Shown here: positions 26,301 through 36,128 of the stretch, piece after piece
Position numbering within the stretch: the first letter of the stretch is position 1
Layout: each line of letters opens with the position of its first letter
From: Nematostella vectensis
Taxonomy: Eukaryota > Cnidaria > Anthozoa > Actiniaria > Edwardsiidae
Direction: 5' to 3'
Length of the DNA: 64,000 bases
Assembly: GCF_932526225.1 (NCBI RefSeq)
Contig: NC_064046.1
Location: 7,179,219-7,243,218 of the forward strand
Position numbers and translations under genes: made by a program
The notes under the pieces: model-generated
What the model was told of the DNA's origin: nothing
The model's database searches: none
What the model saw: only the letters and a program-made list of their open reading frames with translations

Positions 26301-29300
26301 ATACAGTATGAAGGAGGTCTTGAGGTAATCCAGGTTATCTAACATTTACATGATACAGTATGAAGGAGGTATTGAGGTAATCCAGGTTATCTAACATTTA
26401 CATGATACAGTATGTAGGAGGTCTTGAGGTAATCCAGGTAATCTAACATTTACATGTCACAATATGTAGGAGGTCTTGAGGTAATCCAGATAATCTAACA
26501 TTTACATGATACAGTATGTAGGAGGTCTTGAGGTAATCCAGGTAATCTAACATTTACATGATACAGTATGAAGGATGTCTTGAGGTAATCCAGGTAAACT
26601 AACATTTACATGATACAGTATGAAGGATGTCTTGAGGTAATCCAGGTTATCTAACATTTACATGATACAGTATGAAGGAGGTCTTGAGGTAATTCAGGTA
26701 AACTAACATTTACATGATACAGTATGAAGGAGGTCTTGAGGTAATCCAGGTAATCAAACATTTACATGATGCAGTATGTAGGATGTCTTGAGGTAATCCA
26801 GGTAATCAAACATTTACTTGATACAGTATGTAGGAGGTCTTGAGGTAATCCAGGTAATCTAACATTTACATGTCACAATATGTAGGAGGTCTTGGGGTAA
26901 TCCAGGTAATCAAACATTTACATGATACAGTATGTAGGAGGTCTTGAGGTAATCCAGATAATCTAACATTTACATGATACAGAATGTAGGAAGTCTTGAG
27001 GTAATCCATGTAATCTAACATTTAAATGATACAGTATGTAGGAGGTCTTGAGGTAATCCAGGTAATCTAACATTTACATGTCACAATATGTAGGAGGTCT
27101 TGAGGTAATCCATGTAATCTAACATTTACATGATACAGTATGTAGGAGGTCTTGAGGTAATCCATGTAATCTAACATTTAAATGATACAGTATGCAGGAG
27201 GTCTTGAGATGATCCACCAATTTTTTTCTGTGTGGCTGTCAAGTCACCCGCATTAGGCAGGTGTCACAAGATTTTGGACCTTATCAAAAGCCTATTTTTT
27301 GTGAGAATGTTCCCACAAAACATTCTCTGTATTCACTCGCATTGGCTCTCTAGGGTCTTTTTTTTTTTACTGTATTTCACCGATTTCACAAGTTGGATTG
27401 ACAGCTATGATATGGTGGCTACAGTAACTCTAATCATAAAAGTATATGTGGGCAACAGTGGAGGGGGGTATGTAGCATGACTATTAGCAACTGTATCAAG
27501 ATTACAGTGGAGGGGGGGGTATGTAGCATGACTATTAGCAACTGTATCAAGATTACAGTGGAGGGGGGGGTATGTAGCATGACTATTAGCAACTGTATCA
27601 AGATTACAGTGGAGGGGGGGGTATGTAGCATGACTATTAGCAACTGTATCAAGATTACAGTGGAGGGGGGGTATGTAGCATGACTATTAGCAACTGTATC
27701 GAGATTACAGTGGAGGGGGGGTATGTAGCATGACTTTTAGCAACTGTATCAAGATTACAGTGGAGGGGGGGTATGTAGCATGACTATTAGCAACTGTATC
27801 AAGATTGACAATTTTTTTCTGTGCCCTAAACGTTGACCTTTACAAACATACAAGAAACGTTATTGGTTCTCAATGACTGTGGAAAAATCATACACTAATA
27901 CACTATGAACATGATCTTGAACTCAGCCCCCTATGGGCTATTTTATACTGATTCGCAACTGAAATCAGCTGAACTGATTTGTGATTTAATGGTATAATTG
28001 TTTTTTGTTGGTGCTTCCAGAAATAATTGAGAAATACAGTGGCAAGATAGAGGCCCTGGAACAAGACATAAAAGACATCCTCAAACAAGAGGAAGAAGAA
28101 AAGGAGGTGTGTACGTAATTTGGTTTATGGCTAGTGTTTTGCGAAAATATATATTAATTTGTCATTTAAGAAAAAATAAGCAAAACAGTGAATTTATGAT
28201 GGACTAGTTAAGCAAAAGGTCTAAATCTAGCACTTCCATTACTTCAACGCCCCAGACGTCCATAAAATATAGGCTCAACAAATGCAAACTAAACATCACC
28301 ATGGATTCATCCAAGGCATAGACGACATTTAAAAGCGCATCTAAGTAATGTAATAGAATTGATTCCATTGTCAAAATATCAACCTTGATTTCTTACCAAT
28401 TCTTAAACAAATGCTTAAACTCAGAAATATTTCTTACCAAAAAAATGCCTTACTGCAAATAAAGGCAAGCAAACACAGATCAAGTCACAAATAGATACCT
28501 CTATTGCGCTCCGTCAGGTCCCATTTTACAGCCATCAGCCACAATAATCAATGCTAAGACCTCCATTAGAAGCGAGTCGCCATCTTTAGGCTATATTGCA
28601 TGCCTGCACTGCATCATGTGAGTCTTGAAAACATCTTCACAGAGAGGCGGGCAAACTCCCCCCCTATTATCATAACAGTTTTTTTTTTATAATTCTCTTT
28701 GCCCTAAAGCCAAACACAACATTTCCAGGTCCAAGGAACCCAAAATAAGCCAGAAAACAATTTTTGAATAGCAAAAGATGTTCCACATGAGGCCATTCAC
28801 TACATAATTCCATTCTCGCTCGTTAAAACCCGAACAAGGAATTATCCTATCGAATCAACCTCAGCATGCAAACATCCATAAGCACAGCAATTATTATGCC
28901 CAAATAGACTTCATGACGCCCTAAGGCACTCTCCAGATGTGAAAAAGCTGTAATTTTTAAGCAAATTACAAACAAAACTGTTGTAAGCAACAGGCTGTAT
29001 GTAGTAGTGCCATCGCTAGACAGTTAAAACACTGCGTGCATTGTTGGAAACTTCAAGGCATACTGTCTTGGGTCAGCGGTAGCTTAACTTAACTGGTAGT
29101 GTACCCAGGATTGAAAGGTTTAGTTAAATTTTTCATTGTTACTGAAGCCATCAAGGATGAATAAATCACTGAAAAGGTACTCATTTATTACAATCACTTG
29201 TTCTTTAGATGCGTATATCTGAGATGGAAGTGAACAAAGCACGTAACATGCTTGAACATGAGAAAGAGATTTTCTCTCGTCCTGCACGTGTTTGGTTTCA

Positions 29301-30962
29301 AGACAAAGAGGAACTCAAGAGAAAAGGTAGCACTTAAATATCCAAATACATCAGGCATTAACATTTTATGCAGAAAAGAAAAAAAGCAACTAGGGCACAA
29401 CATTGCTAGAACCCACCTGGAGCTTTTCTTTTTTCTTTTGTGAGCGAAACAGGTGGTCTCCTTTCTCCCCTTCATCCCCAGTTTCCATACTATGACATAT
29501 ACTGTAGTACATTTTTTATAATATCCTCTAACTGGGGAGGTGAGACGACTGGCGATGCAATTTGATGCTTTATCTACTTGAAGAAATTCAGGTCTATCCC
29601 AATCAAGAATTTTACTTCTTTTCCTGATTAGTGTGTATGTATATGTATTTTCATGATAGATGTATGTTGGATTCTCCTATTTTAGATACATCAGCCCACT
29701 CCCCTAAATACATTTGTTCCAAATTTGTATTTTTTTGGGGGGAGGGGGGCATGAGAAATGGGTTGCAAAAGTGATAGCGTGAAGCAAGACCCTTATTTGA
29801 AAACCCTTTGCCCAATCAGAGTGCAGGGATTCCATTAATGATTTGTACCCCAACAGGTCTTGGCTTTTCTTCTCTCATTTGGTGTTGCTTGCAAAGGTTC
29901 CTTTGTTTGTTTGTTTGTTTGTTTGTTTGTTTGTTTGTTTGTTTGTTTGTTTAAAAAAGTTTCCCTACAACAGTACTTATGTTGTTAAAATGTTATGCTC
30001 ACTATTTAGCAAACGAAGAGACTGGTATTGTTCCTGCAAAGAAGAGACCAACAAAAGAAGTCAGGGCTGTAAATAGGGAAATCAAATTGTCTGTAAGTTA
30101 ATGATTTTTTTCCTGATTTCAGATGTGAATGAATGTTGGGTACAGCATTGTGATACAGCAACCAACATAATCGTGATAATTGAACAGCATGTAATGTAAC
30201 ATAAGTAGAGTTACAAAAAACTGCAGGTTGTGGAATTGTAGTTTGGTATATTAAATGGATACAGTAGATCAATGTTAAGCTTTGTTTACTAGTAACATTG
30301 GACCTTGTTCAATTTGTTATTGAAGGAGGAAGAGAAAAAAGCAAAGAAAGAGATGGATTACTTCAAAAGGGAGGCCAAGAGATCGAGGAAAAAGAAAAAG
30401 CTGTATGCTTTCCCACCTACTGACCCACAAGACTCCCTTCCCAAAGGTAACATAGTGATAATGGCAGTGATAGTGATAATGGTAAACTTACCCTGTCTTT
30501 GTGGAGAGTGAAGTTATGTAATCTTACCCTGCCTTCTCGGAGAGTGAACTTATTTAATCTTACCCTGCCTTTGTGGAGAGTTTACTTGTGTAATGATACC
30601 CTGTCTTTATTTTTTGATAAAGGACGGTCAAAAGGCAAGGAAAGCAGGTTGATGGCATTCGACAAAGAGTTGACAGACACCAGCAAAAAGGCTCTGAAGC
30701 AATTCAGAAAAGGGTAAGAAGCAGGAGATACAAATCTTCATTATTATGTTATTATTATGTATTATTTTTTTAAATGTCATATTGTATAATTTCTCTCAAT
30801 TTTTTAGCGATGGACCTGAACCAAAACAGAAGATAAAGAAACCTGGAAGATTCAAGTCCAAGAAAAAGTGAGTTCTGCAAATTTTCAGATCTTTGGGTAA
30901 ACAGCTTTTCTTGCTTAATCTCATTTGTGCTATTTGCCTTTTCTAGGTTCAAGAGAAGATGA
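5353..30962 (+). CDS. DDX27: ATP-dependent RNA helicase DDX27 (Drs1 homologue), complete, 22 exons
   Basis: Exons, all with GT-AG junctions and matching phases: 5353-5445, 5541-5693, 15858-15914, 16048-16147, 17770-17837, 18111-18203, 19765-19870, 21780-21892, 22331-22391, 23477-23727, 24000-24141, 24648-24784, 24986-25084, 25400-25482, 25719-25813, 28021-28106, 29209-29326, 30010-30092, 30326-30446, 30623-30713, 30808-30867, 30947-30962. They sum to 2226 nt (741 aa plus stop), close to the vertebrate length. The N-terminus is acidic/lysine-rich. Helicase motifs: Q motif with F177 and Q202, Walker A AATGTGKT (219-226), PTREL (254-258), TPGRL (303-307), DEAD (328-331), SAT (359-361), AARGLD (480-485), HRVGRTAR (506-513). 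The C-terminus is a basic tail ending KKKFKRR. The family acts in nucleolar 60S pre-rRNA processing. All catalytic motifs are intact. Start chosen at 5353 (AAGATGG context) because the first exon matches the DDX27 N-terminal GTI.EDDE-like segment. Intron 2 is 10.2 kb and transposon-filled. Confidence 0.95.
5694..5941. other. Start of DDX27 intron 2, no feature
   Basis: AT-rich intron sequence between exon 2 and the LINE insertion. I see no coding or RNA feature in it. Confidence 0.6.
5942..8640 (-). mobile_element. 5'-truncated CR1/L2-like LINE
   Basis: A minus-strand ORF (8566-6146, 806 aa, uninterrupted) begins inside the C-terminal part of the apurinic-type endonuclease (DLVITN then [10 protein letters not shown]); the same frame extends upstream to about 8640 ([18 protein letters not shown]). 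Reverse transcriptase follows, with [39 protein letters not shown] and FADDTKVF. The C-terminus ends in CNRARVLTH. At the 3' end, four copies of a 7-bp unit (TCTTTAA on the plus strand, 5948-5976) match the short tail repeats of CR1/L2 elements. ORF1 and most of the endonuclease are missing, the usual 5' truncation. The uninterrupted RT frame suggests a fairly recent insertion. It lies antisense in DDX27 intron 2. Confidence 0.9.
9564..9723. repeat. Two-copy tandem duplication, 95-bp period
   Basis: CTCAAACTC...GACAGGCGTACT then AGAAAAAGCAATGGTATAGG then GGTTTGTGTTTTTGATGGGA occurs at about 9564 and again 95 bp later with a few substitutions. Confidence 0.8.
10772..10845 (+). other. Degenerate tRNA-like sequence (tRNA pseudogene or SINE head)
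   Basis: TTAGTCTAGTGGTGCGG fits an A box, and GGTTAAATTCC 38 nt later resembles a B box (GGTTCRANTCC). The middle (CTTGGGC) resembles a proline-type anticodon loop with TGG. The anticodon and T stems pair poorly and a T-run follows, so a functional tRNA is unlikely. Confidence 0.35.
11349..13430 (-). pseudogene. gypsy pol fragment: RNase H plus integrase
   Basis: A 693-codon open stretch. RNase H C-terminal part ([19 protein letters not shown], then [15 protein letters not shown]), integrase zinc-binding HHCC, and a DDE core with [33 protein letters not shown] and [10 protein letters not shown]. The region after the core ends in a Pro-rich tail with no chromodomain. It is the longest intact piece of the decayed element; its first ~35 codons probably read through a frameshift join. 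Confidence 0.8.
13240..14396 (-). pseudogene. gypsy pol fragment: reverse transcriptase, frameshifted
   Basis: RT similarity ([50 protein letters not shown]) runs in one frame to about 13860, then shifts frame more than once (13687-13487, 13677-13240). The YxDD-bearing segment is broken. It cannot yield a functional RT. Confidence 0.75.
14547..15092 (-). pseudogene. gypsy gag fragment
   Basis: 181-codon ORF starting [20 protein letters not shown] (a C2H2-like N-terminus), followed by a capsid-like helical region ([39 protein letters not shown]). The frame breaks near 14620, just where a zinc knuckle would be expected. Confidence 0.7.
16148..17769. other. DDX27 intron 4, with an old ~235-bp tandem duplication
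   Basis: AT-rich intron. About 16440-16672 and 16675-16890 are diverged tandem copies sharing TCCATTTCT...TATGTATGTAAAGACTA, GAAGACTGTTTTC and GAAGAAACTTT..GATCGCTAA. Nothing coding is recognised in the remainder. Confidence 0.65.
18255..19738. repeat. ~51-bp minisatellite in DDX27 intron 6
   Basis: About 29 copies of a unit containing AAGTTACATACTGTACTATA, ACTCTTAACAGTGCTTTACT and GTTTTTGTATTT, with length variation in the T-run. It fills almost the whole intron between exon 6 (Q motif) and exon 7 (Walker A). Confidence 0.95.
19905..21710. repeat. 20-bp minisatellite in DDX27 intron 7
   Basis: About 90 copies of ATAAGCATGTTACATATGTC with recurrent variants (CAGAAG, CACATG, GATATC). Blocks of several units repeat (for example 20451-20570 versus 20571-20640, and 21260-21420 versus 21470-21600), indicating segmental expansion. 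It fills the intron that splits the Walker A codons. Confidence 0.95.
21878..22140. repeat. Degenerate ~30-bp repeat built from the exon 8 donor junction
   Basis: The last bases of exon 8 and its donor (CTTGCCATACAG/GTATAGAG) recur in the intron with mutations: CTTGCTATACAGGTATAGAG, CTTGTCATACAGGTATAGA, CTTGTCATATAGGTATAGAG and others. Confidence 0.8.
22450..23400. repeat. CCA-rich 30/39-bp minisatellite in DDX27 intron 9
   Basis: Alternating long and short units of CCATTACCATTCTCACAACC, ACCACCAACACCAACATC, grading into simple CCA/CAT repeats after 23240. Lengths are multiples of three, so long open frames arise on both strands. Confidence 0.93.
24330..24650. repeat. 22-bp minisatellite in DDX27 intron 11, running into the exon 12 acceptor
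   Basis: About 12 copies of TCAGCGTTGTCTCATTCACTGT, some with CATCATATCTATCAGC. The last copy supplies the acceptor CTATCAG used by exon 12 (start 24648), whose first bases CGTTGTGTTC are themselves a variant of the repeat. Confidence 0.85.
25061..25180. repeat. 40-bp triplication of the exon 13/intron 13 donor junction
   Basis: Three adjacent 40-bp copies (25061-25100, 25101-25140, 25141-25180), each holding the exon end and a full GTAAGT donor (AAAACAGTAAGTGAGGATGA). Only the first donor (25085) keeps the reading frame into exon 14. Confidence 0.92.
25814..27225. repeat. 52-bp minisatellite in DDX27 intron 15 starting at the donor
   Basis: About 27 copies of a unit with GTAATCTAACATTTACATGA, TACAGTATGAAGGAGGTC and TTGAGGTAATCCAG. 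The array begins at the exon 15 donor itself (CCCCCCAG/GTAACC), and nearly every unit carries CCAGGTAATC, a copy of that junction. Confidence 0.93.
27466..27805. repeat. ~51-bp minisatellite with poly-G core in DDX27 intron 15
   Basis: Seven copies of GTATGTAGCATGACTATTAG plus CAACTGTATCAAGATTACAG and TGGAGGGGGGG, with the G-run varying from 6 to 8. It is the second, unrelated array in this intron. Confidence 0.93.
28107..29208. other. DDX27 intron 16, no recognisable feature
   Basis: AT-rich 1.1-kb intron. I find no tandem array, transposon coding or RNA gene in it; it may contain old unrecognised repeat. Confidence 0.5.
29899..29953. repeat. TTTG microsatellite
   Basis: About 13 copies of the GTTT tetranucleotide in DDX27 intron 17. 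Confidence 0.9.
30478..30612. repeat. ~40-bp three-copy repeat in DDX27 intron 19
   Basis: CTTACCCTGTCTTTGTGGAG, then AGTGAA.TTAT.TAAT, recurs three to four times with substitutions, filling most of this 176-bp intron. Confidence 0.8.
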
Positions 30963-31018
30963 CAAACAAGGCGTTCTTGGATGAATATTTTATAAGTAAC
31001 AGTGATCACAAGAATCTA

Positions 31019-31024
31019 AATAAA
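31019..31024 (+). terminator. DDX27 polyadenylation signal
   Basis: AATAAA lies 57 bp downstream of the DDX27 stop (TGA at 30960-30962), at a plausible distance for a short 3' UTR. Confidence 0.7.
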
Positions 31025-31069
31025 TAGACTTAAATAATCTTACAAATCTTACAAAATATTCAGAAGCGT

Positions 31070-32785
31070 GTCCTATTAGATTATGTCTTTGGCCAATAAG
31101 GGCAAATATAGGTATTTATTGTTGACTGAAGTTTTTCTTTATATGTCGATAAATTGACCAGAGAGAGTCCTTTGAGATGGTATTAGCTCAGCGTGCACAT
31201 CTCGTTACATGGAATAAGTAATGAGAGTGAAGTTTTCATGCTCACGCTTAAAATTTCTTATCGAAATGGTTTCCGAAGGTCGTGTAGATGACTTTACGCG
31301 AGATTACATTACGTTTCTAGGAGTATACAAGCACAAATCTAACAAATATAATGCAAAAGTTCAAAGTCTCGGGTAAAACAGTTTACCGGATTGTAAAAGG
31401 AAGATCAAATAAGGCTAAAGAAGGCTAAGCCATGACTAATGTGCGTGACATAAGTCACGCGGCAAAATTGAGCATGCTATTTTTAGAAGCTTCTAACTTT
31501 GGAAGCACCGAAATTACATACTAAAAATGTCATCTAATGTCGCCTAAAAGTTGCAAAACGAAACGTAAATAACCTCGCTTGAGTTGTTACAGCATTTCTC
31601 TTGCACTTTTAAGTGTTCGTGTTGACAATAATATTATCGGTCTTCACCGTAATTGATGAAAAGTGAATGTATGTATTTTACTCTTTAGACCGTTGACCGC
31701 GAGTTCCGTAGAGTTAAAAAAAAAAACCTTGGCGGTGTCAAAGACAGTATTAGTTCTATAAAATCCGCCTTGCTGTAGTAATAAGATAAACACGGCGCAC
31801 GCTGTCCAGGGCTTCACCCTCGTCATCTCCAGAGGATTCATCTCCGTAATCTTTCAATGTTTTCTATTTGGAAGGGAAAGTCGAAGTAACACACGGGAGT
31901 CGCGTCTGCTTATACAGTAGCTTATATATTTGTTTCTCACCAACAAGTTGGAGCGCATACCCCCCCCCCCCCCCCCTAATTTGCATAATGCGCGCGAAGT
32001 TGTAGAAACTATCCTAGTGAGCAAAAAAAAAAACGTAGCTGGGGCTCGTTTCTCGGGTAACTTTATGGCTCCAGCAAAACTTCGAAAATAGCCCTATTGA
32101 GCGTAATCATTTGGAATATGAACCAAGAGGAAGTTCAAACTGTTCTAAAACATGGAAGCGCTTCTCAAAAATGAAAACATACGAAATTTTGGTCGAAAAT
32201 GCAAAATAAAGTTTTCGGGCCCGAGAATTCTCGGGTGTTTCGAGAAACGGGCGCCAGGACCTAGAATTGATCTAGTCAACTTCTCAGCAAGCTGAGCAAA
32301 CCAAACTAGTAATGCATTTGAAGTCCAAATAACTTTATTTGATAAAACAATCTGTGTTTTATCAAATATAATTCTTCAAGGGCTTCTGCCAGCCGCCATT
32401 TTGTCGTCCTAGCAAAATACCAAATGCGAGAAGCATCCATTCCCATCGGTTTATTTGATAAAGCTAAAGAAATTTATAAAACATATAAAATCTCTTAAAA
32501 TTATAGCGGGGCCAGCTCCATAGGTATAGAAATATGGTATTGCTATGCGACTTGGTTTTGTGGTCATTGAGCGGTTACCCTGTGGTGTACTGGTAAAATT
32601 TTAACGTGGTGTTGATTAGGGCTGGTAGCGCTAGGAAATTCGAATTATCCGAACGGAAGAGTACGGATTTTTATCATAATATCCAATCAGATAAACTAGA
32701 TAAGAAAGATTGTCATAGTGCAGTGCTCCAGTACAGTCGCCCTTAAACAACGGAGATTTTATTCTCGAAATTCATGCAGAAATCA
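31070..32785. other. Intergenic region between DDX27 and the DIRS element
   Basis: No coding feature. It contains a poly-C run (about 31961-31977), a candidate short inverted-repeat element (32036-32264), and a near-perfect hairpin around 32336-32367 (TTTGATAAAACA ... TGTTTTATCAAA). Confidence 0.5.
32036..32264. mobile_element. Candidate MITE with ~20-bp inverted ends
   Basis: The left end AGCTGGGGCTCGTTTCTCG matches, inverted, the right end CGAGAAACGGGCGCCAGG. It is about 230 bp with no coding capacity. No convincing target-site duplication is seen. Confidence 0.35.
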
Positions 32786-32895
32786 TTCTAGTGCTCGCCC
32801 CTGAGCTCGCTGTAGGCGCCCCCTATCGCATGTTTTTGTAGCGTGCTCGACTGTTTTGCCTTCTTCTCTATTTACCTCGGGCTTTAAACAACAGT

Positions 32896-33580
32896 ATGCT
32901 TTCGCCTGAAGACATCACCAGCCCACACGCTCCTTTGTCATTCACACAACTCATAAGAGAGGAGATTCAACGAGCGATGGTCGGCCTTGATCATGAGAGC
33001 CACCACCAGACCGGATAGCAGAATGAGAAGCCGTCATCCTCCCAATCGACAGCTCCGGGGGATATGACAGCCTCTGCCAGCAACACCACTCGAACCGCTA
33101 CCAACGACCTCTACAGCAATCCCCGGTAGGTCCTTCAATATCGCATCCGGCGCTCCAAGCTTTCTTTCAACTTTCTCGGTGAACTCCTGCCCGCCATCGT
33201 ACTCTGGTAGCTTGCTGTCCCCTTCGGCCCCAGGGGGTATGTACGTGATATCCCCAAGTCCCGGCAAAAATGGTCATCCAAATTGTTACTGGTAAATATG
33301 TTGACCTGAGGGACTTCATGCCCGCCAACTGCTCCCCAACTACCGAAGCGGAGCCGCAGTTGATGCTGGATGGGCGGCTCATCCTGACAATCCCGGAAGC
33401 CCAAGCAAGCTATCGAGGACATCGTGTCCTGCGTGGAGGCGTTCTCCATCTACATGGCCGTAGCGACTCACTACCATCCCCAGCGCTTCAAAGACTTTCA
33501 GCAGTACTTCCTACTGATCATCCGCACCTATCGCCAGTTTGCCGGGCGAGCCTGGCAGAACAATGATGTCGTATTCTGAC
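32896..33580 (+). pseudogene. DIRS gag-like remnant
   Basis: An ATG at 32896 opens MLSPEDITSPHAPLSF followed by a helical stretch and a stop at about 33018. After frame changes, RFKDFQQYFLLIIRTYRQF and AGRAWQNNDVVF (ending near 33580) resemble the conserved end of DIRS Gag-like proteins. Interrupted by stops and shifts. Confidence 0.55.
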
Positions 33581-33934
33581 AACAAGAAACCGGTACTCCG
33601 TCGATTAAGTGAATTTATTTCATGTAGCCCGCGTTACACCCCGCTTTTGCTGGGCCGAGGACCGGTGCCTGGTTTATTTCGCTACACTTCGTTACACTTT
33701 TTAGCACCGATGGCCTTGTTCTGCGCACGCTAATACAGCACTACACGTCGTAACCGCTATTCTTCGGCCTTTAGCCTAGTAGCGCACCGGCTCTTGTTGT
33801 CTTGCTTATTATTGCTTATTTATAATAAATAGCCCTAGCCTAGGATACATGGGCTGTTAATGCATCTGTATGCGATTTGACCCCCCTCCCTGCGTCGCAG
33901 CGGTGCTCCCCTCCCCCCTACACTTGGGAATAAA

Positions 33935-34085
33935 GGCTATTATTATTGTTATTGCTATTGTTATTGATATTGTTATTTCTATTGCTATTATTTTTGTTAT
34001 TGCTATTATTATTGTCATTGCTATTGCTATTATTATTGCTATTGCTATTTTTATCGCTATTGCGATAACGTTATCATTATTGTAT
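33935..34085. repeat. ATT/GTT triplet microsatellite
   Basis: Imperfect TATTGTTATTGCTATTATTA run inside the DIRS element. Confidence 0.9.
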
Positions 34086-34965
34086 TGCGGCCCTTGGTGG
34101 CCTAGTTACGGCCCTTAGTGGCCTAGTTGCGGCCTTTGCGGCCCCTGTGCGGCCTTGGTGGCTTAGTTGCGGCCCTGGTGGCCTAGTTGCGGCTATTGCG
34201 GCCTAGTTGCGGCCCTGGTGGCCTAGTTGCTGCCTTTGCGGCCCCTTCGCGGCCTTGGTGGCCTTTGCGGCGCGGGCGGCCCTTCTGGCCTTTGTTGCCC
34301 GGGTGGCCTTTGTGACCCTCGCGGACTTTGCGGCCCTGGTGGCCTTTGCGGCCCTGTTGGCCTTTGCGGCCCTCGTGGCTTTGCAGCCCTGGTGCCCTTT
34401 GCGGACCCTTGCGGCCCTGGTGGCCTTTGTGGCCCCTTGCGATCCTGGTGGCCTTTGCGGCCCTGGTGGCCTGTGCGGCCCTCGTGGCCTTGCAGCCTTT
34501 GCGGTTCTTGCGGCCCGGGTGGCCTTTGAGGCCCCTTGCGTCCCTGGTGGCCTTTGCAGCCCGTGTGACCTTTTCGGCCCGTGTGGCCTTTGCGGCCCTC
34601 GCGGCCTGTGCCGATGCGCCCTTGGCGGCCTTTGCCTTTACGGCCCTCGCTGCCTTTGCGGGCCCTACCTTGCGGCCTCCGCGGCATTTGCCTTGGCCAT
34701 CGCCCCCACCCCCCCCCCCCCCCTTGCCAGTACATCCTCTTGCGGTCTTGGCTTTGCGCCCTTTGCGGCCCCTTGCGACCTTCACCTTTGCGGCGCCTTG
34801 CGGCCTTTTGCCTATACGCCCTCGGCGGCCTTTGCCTATACGGCCCTCGCGGCCTTTGCGGCCACCGCGGCCTTCTGCCTTGTGCACGCCCTTCGTGGCC
34901 CCTTGCCTTCGCTTCTACGGCCCCTGCAGCATTTGCCTTTGCGCCCCTAGCGGCCTTTGCGTCCC
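34086..34965. repeat. GC-rich GCGGCCCTGGTGGCCTTT-type array
   Basis: About 880 bp of loosely repeated GCGGCC/TGGTGGCC/TTTGCG modules with a poly-C stretch near 34710-34727. The minus strand reads as a Gly-rich collagen-like frame and the plus strand as Ala/Leu-rich frames purely from composition. It interrupts the DIRS element between gag and RT. Confidence 0.85.
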
Positions 34966-35154
34966 TATCCACTTCCTACCCAACAGTGACCCCTCGCTTG
35001 CAGGCCCCTCGCCCTCCAGCAAATTGGATCCAAGCATCCGGGATCCCGCTTATACTGTTCTCATTACCGCTACACCCTCCATCCACCCTTTCTCTGACGG
35101 GTGCTTTTCGTGTCCTTTGCAGCCATACTGCCCCCCGCGTCGTCCGTCACGCCT

Positions 35155-36115
35155 CTCGACCCCAACTGTTTTTGCTTGGGAGTTGCGCAACCAGCCAAAT
35201 AACAAATTTACTTTTTTTGTGATCGACGGCATCCGCCAGGGCTTTCGGGTTGGCTTTGATGGTGGGTCATCTACAAGGTCAGCTACACAGGACAGCAAGT
35301 CTGTTAGTGAGTTCCCGGGCATGCTAGACGAATACCTGGCGAACGAAGTGCATTTGGGAAGGGTTGCTAGCCCTTTTTCTTTCTCGCCGTCCGCAAACCT
35401 TCATATTAGCAAATTTGGGGTCATCAGCGGGGCCAACCAGACCCCGGCGACTCATCGTTGATCTCTCCTACCCAGAGGGAGCAAGCGTCAATGACGGCAT
35501 CGATGGGGACCTCTTCGCACTCCACTACATTACGGTGGATGACGTGCTCTGAATGGCCGACGGTCTGGGTAACGGAGCGCTTCTAGCTAAATTTGATGTT
35601 CTAACAGCCTACAGGAACATCCCCTTTCATCCACTAGACCGTTACCTTCTCGGAATGAAGTGCGCAATTACTTCTACGTAGACCTCGCCCTCCCTTTCGG
35701 TCTTCGGTCAGCCCCTTTTATTTTCAAAAGCGTAGCCTCCGCGGTCCAGTGTATACTCTTGACCAACTATCAGTTGACCCACCTTGTACACTATCTCGAT
35801 AACTTTGTCATGGCGGGTCCCCCCAACTCTTTAGTGTGGCCTCAACCTAGCTACGCATCTAAAGGTGTGCAGCGAGGTGGGGTTGCCCTTGTACCACGGG
35901 AAATGCGAGGGTCCCTCTACTACTCTCTGTGTACTCGGTATCCAGATTGACACTGTCAATAGGATCGCTAAGCTCCCGGAGGAGAAACTCCTCGCGGACT
36001 TCGCGCATTCCTATTATGCGTTTGCTACGCAGTCTGCTGCTAGTCGCGGCCAGGCAAGGGTTCTCCTTTTCTGCGGCGCACGTTCCCGGCGCGGAGAACT
36101 CCGTCGCTGACGCGC
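35155..36115 (+). pseudogene. DIRS reverse transcriptase / RNase H remnant
   Basis: RT N-terminal region (FFVIDGIRQGFRVGFDGG, HISKFGVISGAN) ends near 35461, shifts to LIVDLSYPEGASVNDGIDG with a stop at 35552, then LLAKFDVLTAYRNIPFHPLD, FGLRSAPFIFKSVASAV and HYLDNFVMAGPP. RNase H-end signature AAHVPGAENSVADALSRF follows near 36075-36125. At least three frame changes. Confidence 0.8.
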
Positions 36116-36128
36116 TGTCTCGTTTTAA

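Noticed and set aside
28107-29208. Searched for a further transposon in DDX27 intron 16
   Set aside because: No coding domain, inverted ends or tandem array could be seen.
34183-34972. Collagen-like Gly-rich ORFs on the minus strand and Ala/Leu-rich ORFs on the plus strand
   Set aside because: Compositional artefacts of the GC-rich array in a dead DIRS element; no conserved domain or regular Gly-X-Y over the length.
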